A DNA stretch of 64,000 nucleotides from JALCOL01 sp022649665 (GCA_030372335.1 JAUDCW010000001.1), one strand, 5' to 3'. Positions 9,337 to 17,370 are shown, counted from the first letter of the stretch. Made by a program: numbers and translations. The notes: generated from the letters alone by a model not told the origin.

Positions 9337-10026
9337 TCATCTTGCGGATTTTTTCATTTCAACGTACCAGATCCCGGTTGCCGCGGCGCCTACACTTGCG
9401 ATCGCCAGCAGGGTGAGCAGCTGTCCTTTGAGATTCGTTTCTTTTGCGATACTGGTCTTCGGCAGCATTTTCAGCGTTCTCGCAGATGGGGCAGGCACGT
9501 TTCCGGTTTGTCCATTCGTCGTTTTATGGTCATTCGGCGGGGTGACCGTCTGATGCTCCGTTTTTGGATACAAATGGATCTGATAAACCATTTGCTGCGT
9601 TTCCGGATCGCGGTACGGCAGCTGGATGATCATCAAAGGTGCGGGCGACGGATAATCGCTTTTTCCTTCTTCGATCAAATACATCGCGGGTACCAAGCCA
9701 TCGCGAGCGCTGAATTGAAGATTGCCCGCGGCATTCGTTGTGCCCGAAAGTGTCAGGGCCGCGCTTCCCGTCACGATCTCGTAGGACGCAGGGTCGCTAA
9801 CTGTCGGCAGACTTTGCGTTTTGCTTTTGATTTTTTTCACCGTGTACGGCACGCCGCTGATCGGCTGGCTGTTTCCTTGTGCTTCACCGGTACTGGTTTT
9901 AGTGATCAAAATCTGGATATCGCTTGCTTGGGGACTATCGGCGAATGCATTCGGCAAAAAAGCGAAGAGCGCTGCCGCAGAAAAAATCAGAAAACCGATG
10001 ATCCGCTGAAATTTGCTTTTCTTCAT
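9337..10026 (-). CDS. Accessory/minor pilin-like protein with LPKTS sorting signal (229 aa)
   Basis: A secreted, sortase-anchored protein. It has a signal peptide (...FAFLPNAFAD), a single SpaA/prealbumin-like domain at about 40-150 containing YQIHLYPKT, which resembles the YPKN pilin motif, then a Pro/Thr-rich linker and a C-terminal LPKTS, hydrophobic stretch and short basic tail. Ser replaces the usual Gly after LPKT. Size and position after the two sortases suit a minor or basal pilin that hooks the fibre to the wall. GGGAGGG precedes the ATG. It starts 15 bases after the upstream sortase gene, so the two are in one transcript. Confidence 0.8.
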   Translation of the reverse strand: MKKSKFQRIIGFLIFSAAALFAFLPNAFADSPQASDIQILITKTSTGEAQGNSQPISGVPYTVKKIKSKTQSLPTVSDPASYEIVTGSAALTLSGTTNAAGNLQFSARDGLVPAMYLIEEGKSDYPSPAPLMIIQLPYRDPETQQMVYQIHLYPKTEHQTVTPPNDHKTTNGQTGNVPAPSARTLKMLPKTSIAKETNLKGQLLTLLAIASVGAAATGIWYVEMKKSAR

Positions 10027-10041
10027 GGTATGCCCTCCCTT

Positions 10042-10728
10042 CTATTTTTGCGTATCGATGCCGAGCATCGCTGTGATCTTCGCCGGCGCCTCTTGAACAG
10101 CCTGCGCGCGGTCCAATTTGCCGATCGCGACAAAGCGCTTGGTCGTACCGTCGCCGCCGTGGCACGTCACCAGCGTCAATTCCGCTTCGCGCGGAGTACT
10201 TGTGACATATCCGACTTCTGATTGATCAACGATCAAGGTTTTCGCCGCTTTCCAGTAATACACATTTTTTCCATCGGTCGTATAGATCGCGTCGCCTGGG
10301 GCAACGTCTTTCAAATGGCTGAACAGATAGCCTTCGATCCCGTTATGTCCATACAATACATAGTTTCCGCTTCCCATCACTTGGTCTTCCCAGCCGGTAC
10401 AAGCGCCGAGATATTGATTATTTCCCGAAAAGCCTTTATAGATCGGCAGCGCAAGCGAGATGCTCGGGATCACGATGCTCCCGATCCCGCCGTATTCGCC
10501 GAAATTCGTCAGCCCTTTTGCCAAGAGCTCAGTCTGGGTGATCGGCTTCAAATCATTTGGATCGAAATCGCCACGCTTCGTATCATTTTTGATCATCGTA
10601 TCAGCGGAAACGGTTTTTGCCGGCAGCGTTGTCTGGTAGTTGAAGACCCAGATCGTCGCGACGAACAGCATCAGCAAAATGCTTAAAAGCGCCAGAAAGC
10701 TTCTCTTCGCTTTTTTGTCTTTTTTCAC
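10042..10728 (-). CDS. Sortase, class A-like (228 aa)
   Basis: Membrane transpeptidase. It has a basic N-terminus and one membrane segment at about 10-30, then a sortase fold with the catalytic histidine in YGHNG (about 112), the cysteine in TLVTCHGG (about 192) and the arginine in TTKRFVAIG. TLVTC followed by a short loop and Arg is typical of class A enzymes, unlike the TLLTCTP of the neighbouring class C enzyme. The start codon appears to be GTG at 10728 with AGAGG nine bases upstream. It may attach finished pili or the BspA-like proteins to peptidoglycan; its exact substrate is an inference from position. Confidence 0.82.
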   Translation of the reverse strand: MKKDKKAKRSFLALLSILLMLFVATIWVFNYQTTLPAKTVSADTMIKNDTKRGDFDPNDLKPITQTELLAKGLTNFGEYGGIGSIVIPSISLALPIYKGFSGNNQYLGACTGWEDQVMGSGNYVLYGHNGIEGYLFSHLKDVAPGDAIYTTDGKNVYYWKAAKTLIVDQSEVGYVTSTPREAELTLVTCHGGDGTTKRFVAIGKLDRAQAVQEAPAKITAMLGIDTQK

Positions 10729-10754
10729 CTTTTCCGCCTCTCTTCTTTACTGAT

Positions 10755-11684
10755 TTACTGATCTTCGTGATCGTCTTTTTCAGCTTTTTCTTGTCTCTTG
10801 CTCTCCTGCTTTTCCAGCTCTTCCTGTTTTTTACGGTCGCGCCGTTTTTGATACATCTTGAACAGTTTGAATAAAATGAACAGCAGGATCAAAAGGAACG
10901 CGATCAAAAGTCCGATATTTTGGATATTCCAGAAATTGCGCTGGACGACTGGGGCTTTCTTCTTCACTTTCTTCGAATACGGAATATGTTTCCCGGTCAC
11001 GAGCAGGCGATGCGAGTTGATCCCGATCGGCGTACATGTGAGCAGTGTCGCCAAGTCTTTCCCGGGAATGATTTTGACTTTATCGACTTCTTCCGGCCGG
11101 ATCGTTTCGATCTGATCGACTTGGTAAGCAATGGTGCGGCTGAAAATATGGACGTAAAACACGTCGCCTTTTTCAAGCTTGTTCAGGTCGCTGAACAAAA
11201 TCTGGTTTTTCAAACCGGAATGTCCGGTGATCACCGCGCGCGTATTGTCGCCGCCGACGGGGATCGATGTATGCTCCAAATGTCCCAGCCCTTTATCCAG
11301 ATCGTTCATCGAAGTCCCTAAGTAGATCGGCATCTTATCCATCTTGAGCGCCGGGATCTCTAAGTACGCCATCACTGGATTGTATAAAAAGATCTGACGA
11401 TAATCGACCGGGGTGAACGGCCGCCCTTCCTGCTGATCGAACAGCGCTTCGTTATACTTTTGCGACAATTCGAACGCGCGGTCCAGCTCCGCCTGCGTTT
11501 TTTTGTTCATCGCGTTTTCATATTTCGATGTAATGGTCCCGCGCCGCTGGTTTTCGATCGATTCACTGACGAAAGGATAAAGAAGCGCCAAGATCATCAC
11601 GATAAATGCCGCTTTTGTCAAAATGTCCCAAAAGTAGTAAGAAGCGGATTTTTTTTTCTTCTTTTTTTTCTCCTCTTTTTTCAT
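10755..11684 (-). CDS. srtC: Class C (pilin) sortase
   Basis: Pilus-polymerising transpeptidase of about 309 aa. A very Lys-rich N-terminus precedes a membrane segment at about 20-40. The catalytic histidine is in ITGHSGL, the cysteine in TLLTCTPIG and the arginine in NSHRLLVTG, a class C signature. A second membrane segment at about 250-275 and a charged Lys/Glu C-terminal tail are also class C traits. The ATG at 11684 is chosen because AAAGGAAG lies eight bases before it; an in-frame ATG at 11726 has no such site. I do not see the DP-aromatic lid motif usually found upstream of the core in this class. It should polymerise the pilin encoded just upstream. Confidence 0.88.
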   Translation of the reverse strand: MKKEEKKKKKKKSASYYFWDILTKAAFIVMILALLYPFVSESIENQRRGTITSKYENAMNKKTQAELDRAFELSQKYNEALFDQQEGRPFTPVDYRQIFLYNPVMAYLEIPALKMDKMPIYLGTSMNDLDKGLGHLEHTSIPVGGDNTRAVITGHSGLKNQILFSDLNKLEKGDVFYVHIFSRTIAYQVDQIETIRPEEVDKVKIIPGKDLATLLTCTPIGINSHRLLVTGKHIPYSKKVKKKAPVVQRNFWNIQNIGLLIAFLLILLFILFKLFKMYQKRRDRKKQEELEKQESKRQEKAEKDDHEDQ

Positions 11685-11732
11685 TCGACCGCTTCCTTTG
11701 CTATGTGCGATAAGTAAAATGAACAACTATGT

Positions 11733-11757
11733 AAGGAGCTGTGACAATCGTGTCCAG
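11733..11757 (-). other. Hairpin in the pilin-sortase gap
   Basis: GAGCTGGACA and TGTCACAGCTC pair around a four-base loop in the 231-base gap between the pilin stop and the sortase start. It has the GACA/TGTC tip of the dispersed repeat family but no T run. It could be an RNA processing or stabilising hairpin; the rest of the gap (11758-11885) shows nothing I recognise. Confidence 0.45.
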
Positions 11758-11885
11758 CTCTTTGACTCAACTGCGTTCTTTTGACCCGTTCCAGCACATT
11801 TAGGTTCAGTTATGCCGAGAGGGTTATCCTCCCTGTGAACAATGATCCAAATCGATTTATATGTGTGTAAAAAATATTATGTAAG

Positions 11886-11910
11886 AAGCAGGCAGGGGAA
11901 CTGCCTGCTT
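11886..11910 (-). terminator. Hairpin after backbone pilin (weak terminator)
   Basis: AAGCAGGCAG and CTGCCTGCTT form a 10-bp perfect stem starting within the last bases before the pilin stop region, read on the minus strand. The T run comes only after a gap of about ten bases, so termination is probably partial, giving more pilin than sortase message. Confidence 0.6.
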
Positions 11911-11915
11911 ATCGG

Positions 11916-13544
11916 TTATTTCGTTTCTGCTTTTTCTTCTTCTTCATCTTTCTTGCGTTTGGCAACAAAGAGCATAATGCCGGCTGCTGCCGCGATCACG
12001 ATCAGTACCAAGTATCCATTGCCCCCAGTCAGTGGAAGAATGAATTTCTTCTCATTGACGATCGTTGCTTCCGGATCTCCATTGTTCAGTGTTGACAGAT
12101 CGACTTTGACATCAATCGTTTTCGCGATCATGCTGTAATTGTCTGGTGCTTTGATTTCTTTCAGCGTATACGTACGCGAAACATCGTTGCCCGTGTCAGC
12201 GTCAATGTCACTCAATCCTAAACCAACGAATTTCGCTGTCCCGTCAGCCACTGTGGTAACTGTGTAATCAGGCAGACTATCTAAATAACCAGCGTCGTTA
12301 GGAAGGACCACTTTATCGCCATCTTTCTTGACAGTTTTTCCATCCACCAAGATAACGAATTCAGCTCCAGCGAGCGGTTTTTTATTTTCATCCGTCTTCA
12401 AAATATCAAAGCCGCCGGTGTACGTCGCTGGCGTTGTTGTGTTGCCTTTGCCGTGGTTCGTATTCGGCGTATTCGGATCATCCGCTTTTTCCGGTTTGAG
12501 CGCTTGGTCATATTTCACACCCGAAGGAGCGGTATAATTCACGCTGAAGACGTTATCGATCCGGCCAGTTTTAAATGTTTTTATGACATCCGCATTGTAA
12601 TCAACTGTGACTTGGTCAGCGGTATGCGTTCCTAATTTCGTTTTCCCAGCGTCCGTAAACACGATGTCGAGCTGGTTGCCTGTAATCGTTGCAGTATAGT
12701 CTGTCGTCGCAGTCAAAGTTTCTGTTCCGGCTTTTACGACAGGCTCCGTAATATTTTCCAAATTTGCATTGACGGTATCATGGATCTCAAAAACAGATGC
12801 GTTCACACTGTTTGAGACGATATCTTTTGGAACATTGACCGACAATTGCCATGGGATCGTTTGACCAGCTGAAGCGCCTTTGAATTTCTTGCCATCGACT
12901 AGTTTGTTCAAATGTAAATCGTCATTTGTATTGATCAAATCATTTTTCGGATAGACATTGACTGAATACAAAACTGTCGGATTGTTAGGCGTTGTCTTAT
13001 TTTCGACCGTTGTTGGGATCTGAACGATGAATGGATCGGCTACTTTATCGACTGATGCAGTTTTGGTTTCAGTAACTACATAATATCCGTCATATTTCGT
13101 GTCAGTTCCTAGAGTAAATGTCGCCGTCCCTGTCGAATCAGTATTTACTGAAGTTGCCGGAACATTCGTATCCAGCTGATAGGTCGATGGGTCCCCAGCC
13201 TTGACGTCAGCCCACTTTTGTCCATCTTTCGGTTTGATCTTCGTGATCGTAAATGGTACGTTTGCAACCGGGTGACGGCCTGCAAGCTCAGCAGGATCTA
13301 CTACTTGTCCAGTTCCTTCATTTGTTGGTGGCGTTTTTGTCAGTCCATCATATTTATGCACGATGATCGAACGAGGCCTTTTATCTTCGTCCGCATGCAC
13401 GACTTGCGTATTTCCTCCAAACGGAACGACTGCTGACAAACCGATCCCCGCGGGAACCATTGCACTGAGCGCCATTGCTGCAAAAATTATTTTTTGCACT
13501 TTCTTGTTCATTGGTTTTCCCTCCAATTTTATTTTCTTCTTCAT
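11916..13544 (-). CDS. Major (backbone) pilin, SpaA-type, LPLTGG (542 aa)
   Basis: First gene of the pilus operon. Seen: a signal peptide ending near TQVVHAD, a pilin motif YSVNVYPKN at about 195 whose lysine is the polymerisation site in SpaA-type pilins, a D2-type domain at about 220-350, a Cna_B domain at about 380-500 containing the E-box YTLKEIKAPDNY, and the sorting signal LPLTGG followed by a membrane stretch and a Lys/Glu tail. Two in-frame ATGs, at 13544 and 13511, each have their own GGAGG site eight bases upstream. The second gives a conventional signal peptide, so the true start is open. The sortase C downstream would link subunits through the YPKN lysine. Confidence 0.92.
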   Translation of the reverse strand: MKKKIKLEGKPMNKKVQKIIFAAMALSAMVPAGIGLSAVVPFGGNTQVVHADEDKRPRSIIVHKYDGLTKTPPTNEGTGQVVDPAELAGRHPVANVPFTITKIKPKDGQKWADVKAGDPSTYQLDTNVPATSVNTDSTGTATFTLGTDTKYDGYYVVTETKTASVDKVADPFIVQIPTTVENKTTPNNPTVLYSVNVYPKNDLINTNDDLHLNKLVDGKKFKGASAGQTIPWQLSVNVPKDIVSNSVNASVFEIHDTVNANLENITEPVVKAGTETLTATTDYTATITGNQLDIVFTDAGKTKLGTHTADQVTVDYNADVIKTFKTGRIDNVFSVNYTAPSGVKYDQALKPEKADDPNTPNTNHGKGNTTTPATYTGGFDILKTDENKKPLAGAEFVILVDGKTVKKDGDKVVLPNDAGYLDSLPDYTVTTVADGTAKFVGLGLSDIDADTGNDVSRTYTLKEIKAPDNYSMIAKTIDVKVDLSTLNNGDPEATIVNEKKFILPLTGGNGYLVLIVIAAAAGIMLFVAKRKKDEEEEKAETK

Positions 13545-13922
13545 TACTTTTCCTCCACCTTTTCCATAAAAAATTGATTTGAGAACCTTTTCAAAAATTT
13601 GATTTAAAACAAAATAAGCAATATAGCTGCCAAATCACCCTAACTATAAAACTCTATCTTACAGTGTTTATTATATGAGGAAAAATTGCGCTATTTTATC
13701 AAAATAGCAATTTATAGGAGCCTTTTTTGATAAATAATGATTTTTTTAAACAAAATAAAGCTGTTTCTTGTTATTATCGTTCTTTCGAATGAATAAATAA
13801 CATAATAAGTTTGTGGAAATCACCTGATTCTTGATGATATCAAGATATTTGAAGCATTTAGAATTATTGTTATTGTTATAAAAAAGAGCACAGAGAAGTT
13901 TCCCTGCGCTCAGCACCGCTTT
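13545..13922 (-). promoter_or_regulatory. AT-rich pilus promoter region with palindrome
   Basis: A 378-base gene-free stretch. On the minus strand TATAAT lies at 13670-13675; no good -35 is seen at 17 bases. Directly upstream is a palindrome at 13690-13708, GCTATTTT-ATC-AAAATAGC, in a position suited to a regulator. AT-rich tracts fill the remainder. The terminator of the FLP operon occupies its far end. Confidence 0.45.
13880..13911 (-). terminator. Terminator of the metal/FLP operon
   Basis: A hairpin with GAGC...GCTC and CAG...CTG paired segments is followed by TTTTTTAT on the minus strand, just after the Crp/Fnr gene. Confidence 0.65.
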
Positions 13923-14585
13923 TTAATTGATTTCCTCTAATGCTTCAAGATCTGCGAGGTGCACGTGTTTTCCTTTGCGCTTGATCAAGCCTTCTTCTTC
14001 AAGCAGCCGGAATTTGCGCGACAACGTTTCAGGCGTCGTCCCCAGAAATGCCGCCAGTTCTTTCATTTTCATTGGAATCAAGACTTCCGGATCTTTGGTG
14101 ACTTTATAAAGATCCAGTAGATACGTGGCAAGCCGCTCTTCGACTTTTTCCATCATCAAAAAGCGCGTCTGCTGCTCGACTTGATTTGACTTTTCCGCGT
14201 TGATCGCCAACAGTTTCAAGGTCAATTTTGGCTGCTTCAAGAGGAGATCTTGAAAGTCGCTTTGCTTCAAGCGGCAGATCTCCGTGTCTTCCAGCGCTTC
14301 GCCAAAAAGATTTTCGTTTTTGGCACCAAACAAGAGATTTTCGCCTTCGTAGCCGCCCGGCTCGACGACTCGCAAAAGCTGTTCGCGGCCGTTTGCCGAA
14401 AGCTGATAGACTTTCATCGCGCCGCGTGCAACGATCGTCAGCTGCGGGGAAAGCTCAGGCGAAAGGATCACTTCCCCTTTTTTAAATTTTTGATGAGTCA
14501 CGAGCGAATTGATCTCCCGCTGCTCCGCGAGGCCTAAATGATTGAACAGCGGCACCAGCGTGACACAAAGATGTGCTTCTTCCAC
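13923..14585 (-). CDS. flp: FLP-type Crp/Fnr-family transcription regulator (about 220 aa)
   Basis: DNA-binding regulator with an N-terminal cyclic-nucleotide-fold sensor and a C-terminal winged helix. The helix-turn-helix at about 165-190 reads LAAFLGTTPETLSRKFRLL. The N-terminus HLCVTLVPLF resembles lactococcal and lactobacillal FLP proteins, which use cysteines for redox or Fe-S sensing; a second Cys is in EICRLKQ. A GTG start at 14585 is preferred because AGGAGGG lies five bases before it; an ATG at 14612 overlaps the upstream gene and lacks a site. It is the last gene of an operon with a metal ATPase, and an FNR-type box precedes that operon, so autoregulation is likely. Confidence 0.85.
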   Translation of the reverse strand: MEEAHLCVTLVPLFNHLGLAEQREINSLVTHQKFKKGEVILSPELSPQLTIVARGAMKVYQLSANGREQLLRVVEPGGYEGENLLFGAKNENLFGEALEDTEICRLKQSDFQDLLLKQPKLTLKLLAINAEKSNQVEQQTRFLMMEKVEERLATYLLDLYKVTKDPEVLIPMKMKELAAFLGTTPETLSRKFRLLEEEGLIKRKGKHVHLADLEALEEIN

Positions 14586-14595
14586 CTGATCCCTC

Positions 14596-15147
14596 CTAGT
14601 CTTCGTCGTCATCCTCGTCTTCTTCGAGACCTGCGCTGACCTCCCGTCCTAAAGCTGTTTGGATCAAGAAAATTTGGTGTTTGCACCAAGTATCGAATTC
14701 TTTCAAGAAGAGCTCCAGACCGAATTTTTGTTCTTTTTCAGCTAAGGCGATCCCGCGCGTCACGAACAGGCGCTGGGTCGCGAAGTCCTGCACGATCGTT
14801 TGCAAGATCGTTTCAGCCGGTTCGTATTTCAGCTGGCCGCTTTCGTCGAGCATCGTATATTTTTGATATTCAGCCGTAGTCGTGGGGATGACTTCCCCTT
14901 CATCTAACATCAATTTATTGATTACGTCAAGTTTTTGCACTTCTTCAGCGATCATCGTCTGCAGCGTTTCGCGCAAGAGGATCGCTTTGCAGCCTTTCAG
15001 ATAGCCGGCTGCTTGGCGCAATTTCGTTTGATGGATCGCGAGATTCGCGATAATGTGTCCGGTCATCGCGCCGGCAGTCGGTGCATGATGATCCTTATCG
15101 CTTTGGATCAGTTCTGCTTGATATTTTTCTTCGGCGATTTCACTCAT
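14596..15147 (-). CDS. Divergent Dps/ferritin-like protein (183 aa)
   Basis: Helical protein whose sequence runs parallel to Dps: PTAGAMTGHIIANL at the start, TKLRQAAGYLKGC where Dps has HWNVKG, and PTTTAEYQKY where Dps has PxxTxxEY. The Dps iron ligands look largely lost (no HW pair, ERI replaced by NKL). The C-terminus ends in an acidic EEDEDDDED tail. It overlaps the HMA gene by ATGA and the FLP gene follows, so all three are co-translated. Function could be metal buffering or protein protection instead of iron oxidation. Family assignment is by eye and moderately sure. Confidence 0.6.
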   Translation of the reverse strand: MSEIAEEKYQAELIQSDKDHHAPTAGAMTGHIIANLAIHQTKLRQAAGYLKGCKAILLRETLQTMIAEEVQKLDVINKLMLDEGEVIPTTTAEYQKYTMLDESGQLKYEPAETILQTIVQDFATQRLFVTRGIALAEKEQKFGLELFLKEFDTWCKHQIFLIQTALGREVSAGLEEDEDDDED

Positions 15148-15371
15148 GATTCTTTCACCTTGACTTTCTTGACGGTAAATCCTAGTTTCTCGACTTGATC
15201 TTTCAACGCATCGGCATTCGTTTTCGTGCTGTCGATCGTTGCTTTGACTTTGCTGGCGTTAAAGAGGACTTTTACTTTCTCGACGCCGTTGATTTTTGAG
15301 ACGCCCCCCTCGATCTTTTGCATGCAAGACGGGCAGGTCAATGGTTCTAATACTAAAATAATGTTTTCCAT
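15144..15371 (-). CDS. Heavy-metal-associated (HMA) domain chaperone (75 aa)
   Basis: A single HMA domain, CopZ-sized. The metal site is LTCPSCMQKI with the CxxC at about residues 11-14, then the usual beta-alpha-beta pattern ending GFTVKKVKVKES. The start at 15371 has AAAGGGGA upstream. It sits 28 bases after the P1B ATPase, which itself lacks an N-terminal HMA domain, so this protein probably delivers metal to it in trans. The stop overlaps the next start. Confidence 0.85.
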   Translation of the reverse strand: MENIILVLEPLTCPSCMQKIEGGVSKINGVEKVKVLFNASKVKATIDSTKTNADALKDQVEKLGFTVKKVKVKES

Positions 15372-15399
15372 TTTTGATTTCCCCTTTCTTTCTTCATGA

Positions 15400-17298
15400 T
15401 CAGTGTAGGTCTTTTGCCGCGAATTGAACTTGATTTGTATCAAGTTTTGTTTTCTTTTGGTGAAATGCCAAGAGGCGCATCCCGTTGAAGACGACGACCA
15501 GAATGCTCAGCTCGTGGACGAGCATCCCGCTTGCCATGTAGATATACCCGTAGACCAGTCCTAAGAGCAGGAACAGGACTGTGCCGATCGCGATGAGAAT
15601 ATTTTCTTTCATATTTTTGACGGTACGCTTCGTCAGATCAAGCGCGTAAGACAATTGCCGGAAATCGGATTTCATCAAGACGACGTCGGAAGTGTCGATC
15701 GCAACATCGGTACCGCCGCCCATCGCGATCCCGATATCGGCGGTAGCAATCGAAGGACTGTCGTTGATCCCGTCGCCGACAAAAGCGACCGTATGTCCAG
15801 CGGCTTTCAGCTCTTTCACTTTTTCGACTTTTTGTTCCGGCAAAAGATTCCCGTGGACTTCCGTGATCCCGATTTGATTTGCAACATATTCAGCGGTTGA
15901 CTGCTGGTCGCCTGAAAGCATGATCAAGTTTTTCACGCCGAGTTTTTTGAGCTGCTGCAGCGTCTCTTTCACGCCGACCCGCACTTGGTCTTTGATGCCG
16001 ATGATTACCGAAAGCTTGCCGTCGAGCGCTACATAGACTAACGAGTTCCCTTGTTTTTCAAGGACTGCTGCGCGGTTATGCTGCTGGCTTGTGAGCGCGA
16101 TCTCGTTTTCTTTCAAAAGAAGCGGATTGCCGATCAATACATGTTTGCCGTCCGCGACCGCTTTGATCCCTTGACCTTTGACGACTTCCGTCTCCGTCAC
16201 GGCTGCATAGTGGTCAAGTGCAGCGTAGTCGATGATCGCTTTTCCGAGCGGATGATCGCTTTCGCGTTCGATGCTCGCGGCAAGCGCCAACCCTTCCTCA
16301 GCTGCTTTGATTTTTTCCACCACCGCAACAGTCGGCGTGCCGTTTGTCAGCGTGCCGGTCTTATCGAAAACCATCGTATCGACTTTGCTGAAGGTGTCGA
16401 GGACTTCGCCGCCTTTTAAGAGCACCCCGTGTTTTGCCCCGTTGCCGATCCCGGCAACATTGGAAACCGGGACCCCGATCACGAGCGCACCTGGGCAGCC
16501 GAGCACCAAGATCGTGATCGCGAGCCGCACATCTTGTGTGGCGATCCCGATCGTCGCAGCTAACAGCAGGACGAGCGGCGTATAGTATTTCGCGAATTTA
16601 TCGATAAAGCGTTCTGCACTGGACTGGCTGTCTTGCGCTTCTTCGACAAGTTCAATGATTTTACCGAATGTCGTATCTTCACCGACTTTCTCGGCGCGGA
16701 CTTTCAGCGTGCCGTTTTCCAGCATCGTCCCGGCAAATACTTTTTCGCCATTTGTCTTTTTCGCCGGCACCGCTTCGCCGGTAACGCTCGCTTCATTCAA
16801 ATAGCCGCTGCCCGCTTCAATAGTGCCGTCGACTGGGACTTGCGCACCGGTCTTGACCAGCAGCAAGTCGCCTGCTTCCACCTCATCGATATCGACTTTT
16901 TCAGTTTCTCTGCCGTGGATGACCAGCGCACTGGCTGGTGCCATCTTTGTCAAATCCTGGATCGCTGAGCGTGTTTTCTCGAGCGTCCGCTGTTCCAATA
17001 AACTCCCAAATAAGAATAAGAAAGTGACGATGGCTGATTCATTGTATTCTTTGATCAAAAATGCGCCGACGACCGCGATCGTGACTAACAAGTCGATACT
17101 GACGACTTTGACTTTCAGCGCTTGATACGCATTGATCGCGATCGGCACGGCGCCGATGATCGAAGCTGGGATCATAAACGCCGGGTATCCCCACGCCAGC
17201 CCGAGTCCTTTTTGCACCGCGAATGCCAGAACGATCAAGATCCCGCTGAGCCAGACGATCATTTTTTTATGCTGATTGATCCATTGTTGGATTTTCAT
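15400..17298 (-). CDS. P1B-type heavy-metal-translocating ATPase (632 aa)
   Basis: Membrane metal pump. Seen: membrane helices at about 15-100, the actuator motif TGEAVP (about 168), the metal-site helix with GCPGALVIG (about 270), the phosphorylation motif DKTGTLT (about 313), the nucleotide-domain HP pair in SDHPLGKA, and GDGINDSP (about 510). The ion-binding motif reads CPG, not the usual CPC. There is no N-terminal HMA domain; a separate HMA gene follows. GGGGGAG precedes the ATG. The operon also holds a Dps-like protein and FLP; lactococcal FLP genes are linked to zinc homeostasis, so Zn or a related cation is plausible, but the metal is not proven. Confidence 0.88.
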   Translation of the reverse strand: MKIQQWINQHKKMIVWLSGILIVLAFAVQKGLGLAWGYPAFMIPASIIGAVPIAINAYQALKVKVVSIDLLVTIAVVGAFLIKEYNESAIVTFLFLFGSLLEQRTLEKTRSAIQDLTKMAPASALVIHGRETEKVDIDEVEAGDLLLVKTGAQVPVDGTIEAGSGYLNEASVTGEAVPAKKTNGEKVFAGTMLENGTLKVRAEKVGEDTTFGKIIELVEEAQDSQSSAERFIDKFAKYYTPLVLLLAATIGIATQDVRLAITILVLGCPGALVIGVPVSNVAGIGNGAKHGVLLKGGEVLDTFSKVDTMVFDKTGTLTNGTPTVAVVEKIKAAEEGLALAASIERESDHPLGKAIIDYAALDHYAAVTETEVVKGQGIKAVADGKHVLIGNPLLLKENEIALTSQQHNRAAVLEKQGNSLVYVALDGKLSVIIGIKDQVRVGVKETLQQLKKLGVKNLIMLSGDQQSTAEYVANQIGITEVHGNLLPEQKVEKVKELKAAGHTVAFVGDGINDSPSIATADIGIAMGGGTDVAIDTSDVVLMKSDFRQLSYALDLTKRTVKNMKENILIAIGTVLFLLLGLVYGYIYMASGMLVHELSILVVVFNGMRLLAFHQKKTKLDTNQVQFAAKDLH

Positions 17299-17315
17299 CT
17301 CTATCTCCCCCTCTG

Positions 17316-17364
17316 CATCCTTAGTATAGGAAAAGTTTGACGATTAAAAATTGATAGCTGTCAA
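17316..17364 (-). promoter_or_regulatory. FNR/FLP box and promoter of the metal ATPase operon
   Basis: TTGACAGCTATCAA on the minus strand (17351-17364) matches the FNR consensus TTGAT-N4-ATCAA at nine of ten fixed positions. A -10 TATACT lies at 17323-17328, so the box is centred about 41.5 bases before the expected start, the class II activator position. No -35 hexamer is present where one would be needed. Confidence 0.7.
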
Positions 17365-17370
17365 GTATTA

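Noticed and set aside
1190..9416. Many long plus-strand reading frames opposite the adhesin genes
   Set aside because: They mirror the minus-strand codons, lack ribosome sites and have no recognisable domains.
10222..10236. TTGAT-CAACG-ATCAA as an FNR box
   Set aside because: The spacer is five bases, not four, and it lies inside the sortase coding region.
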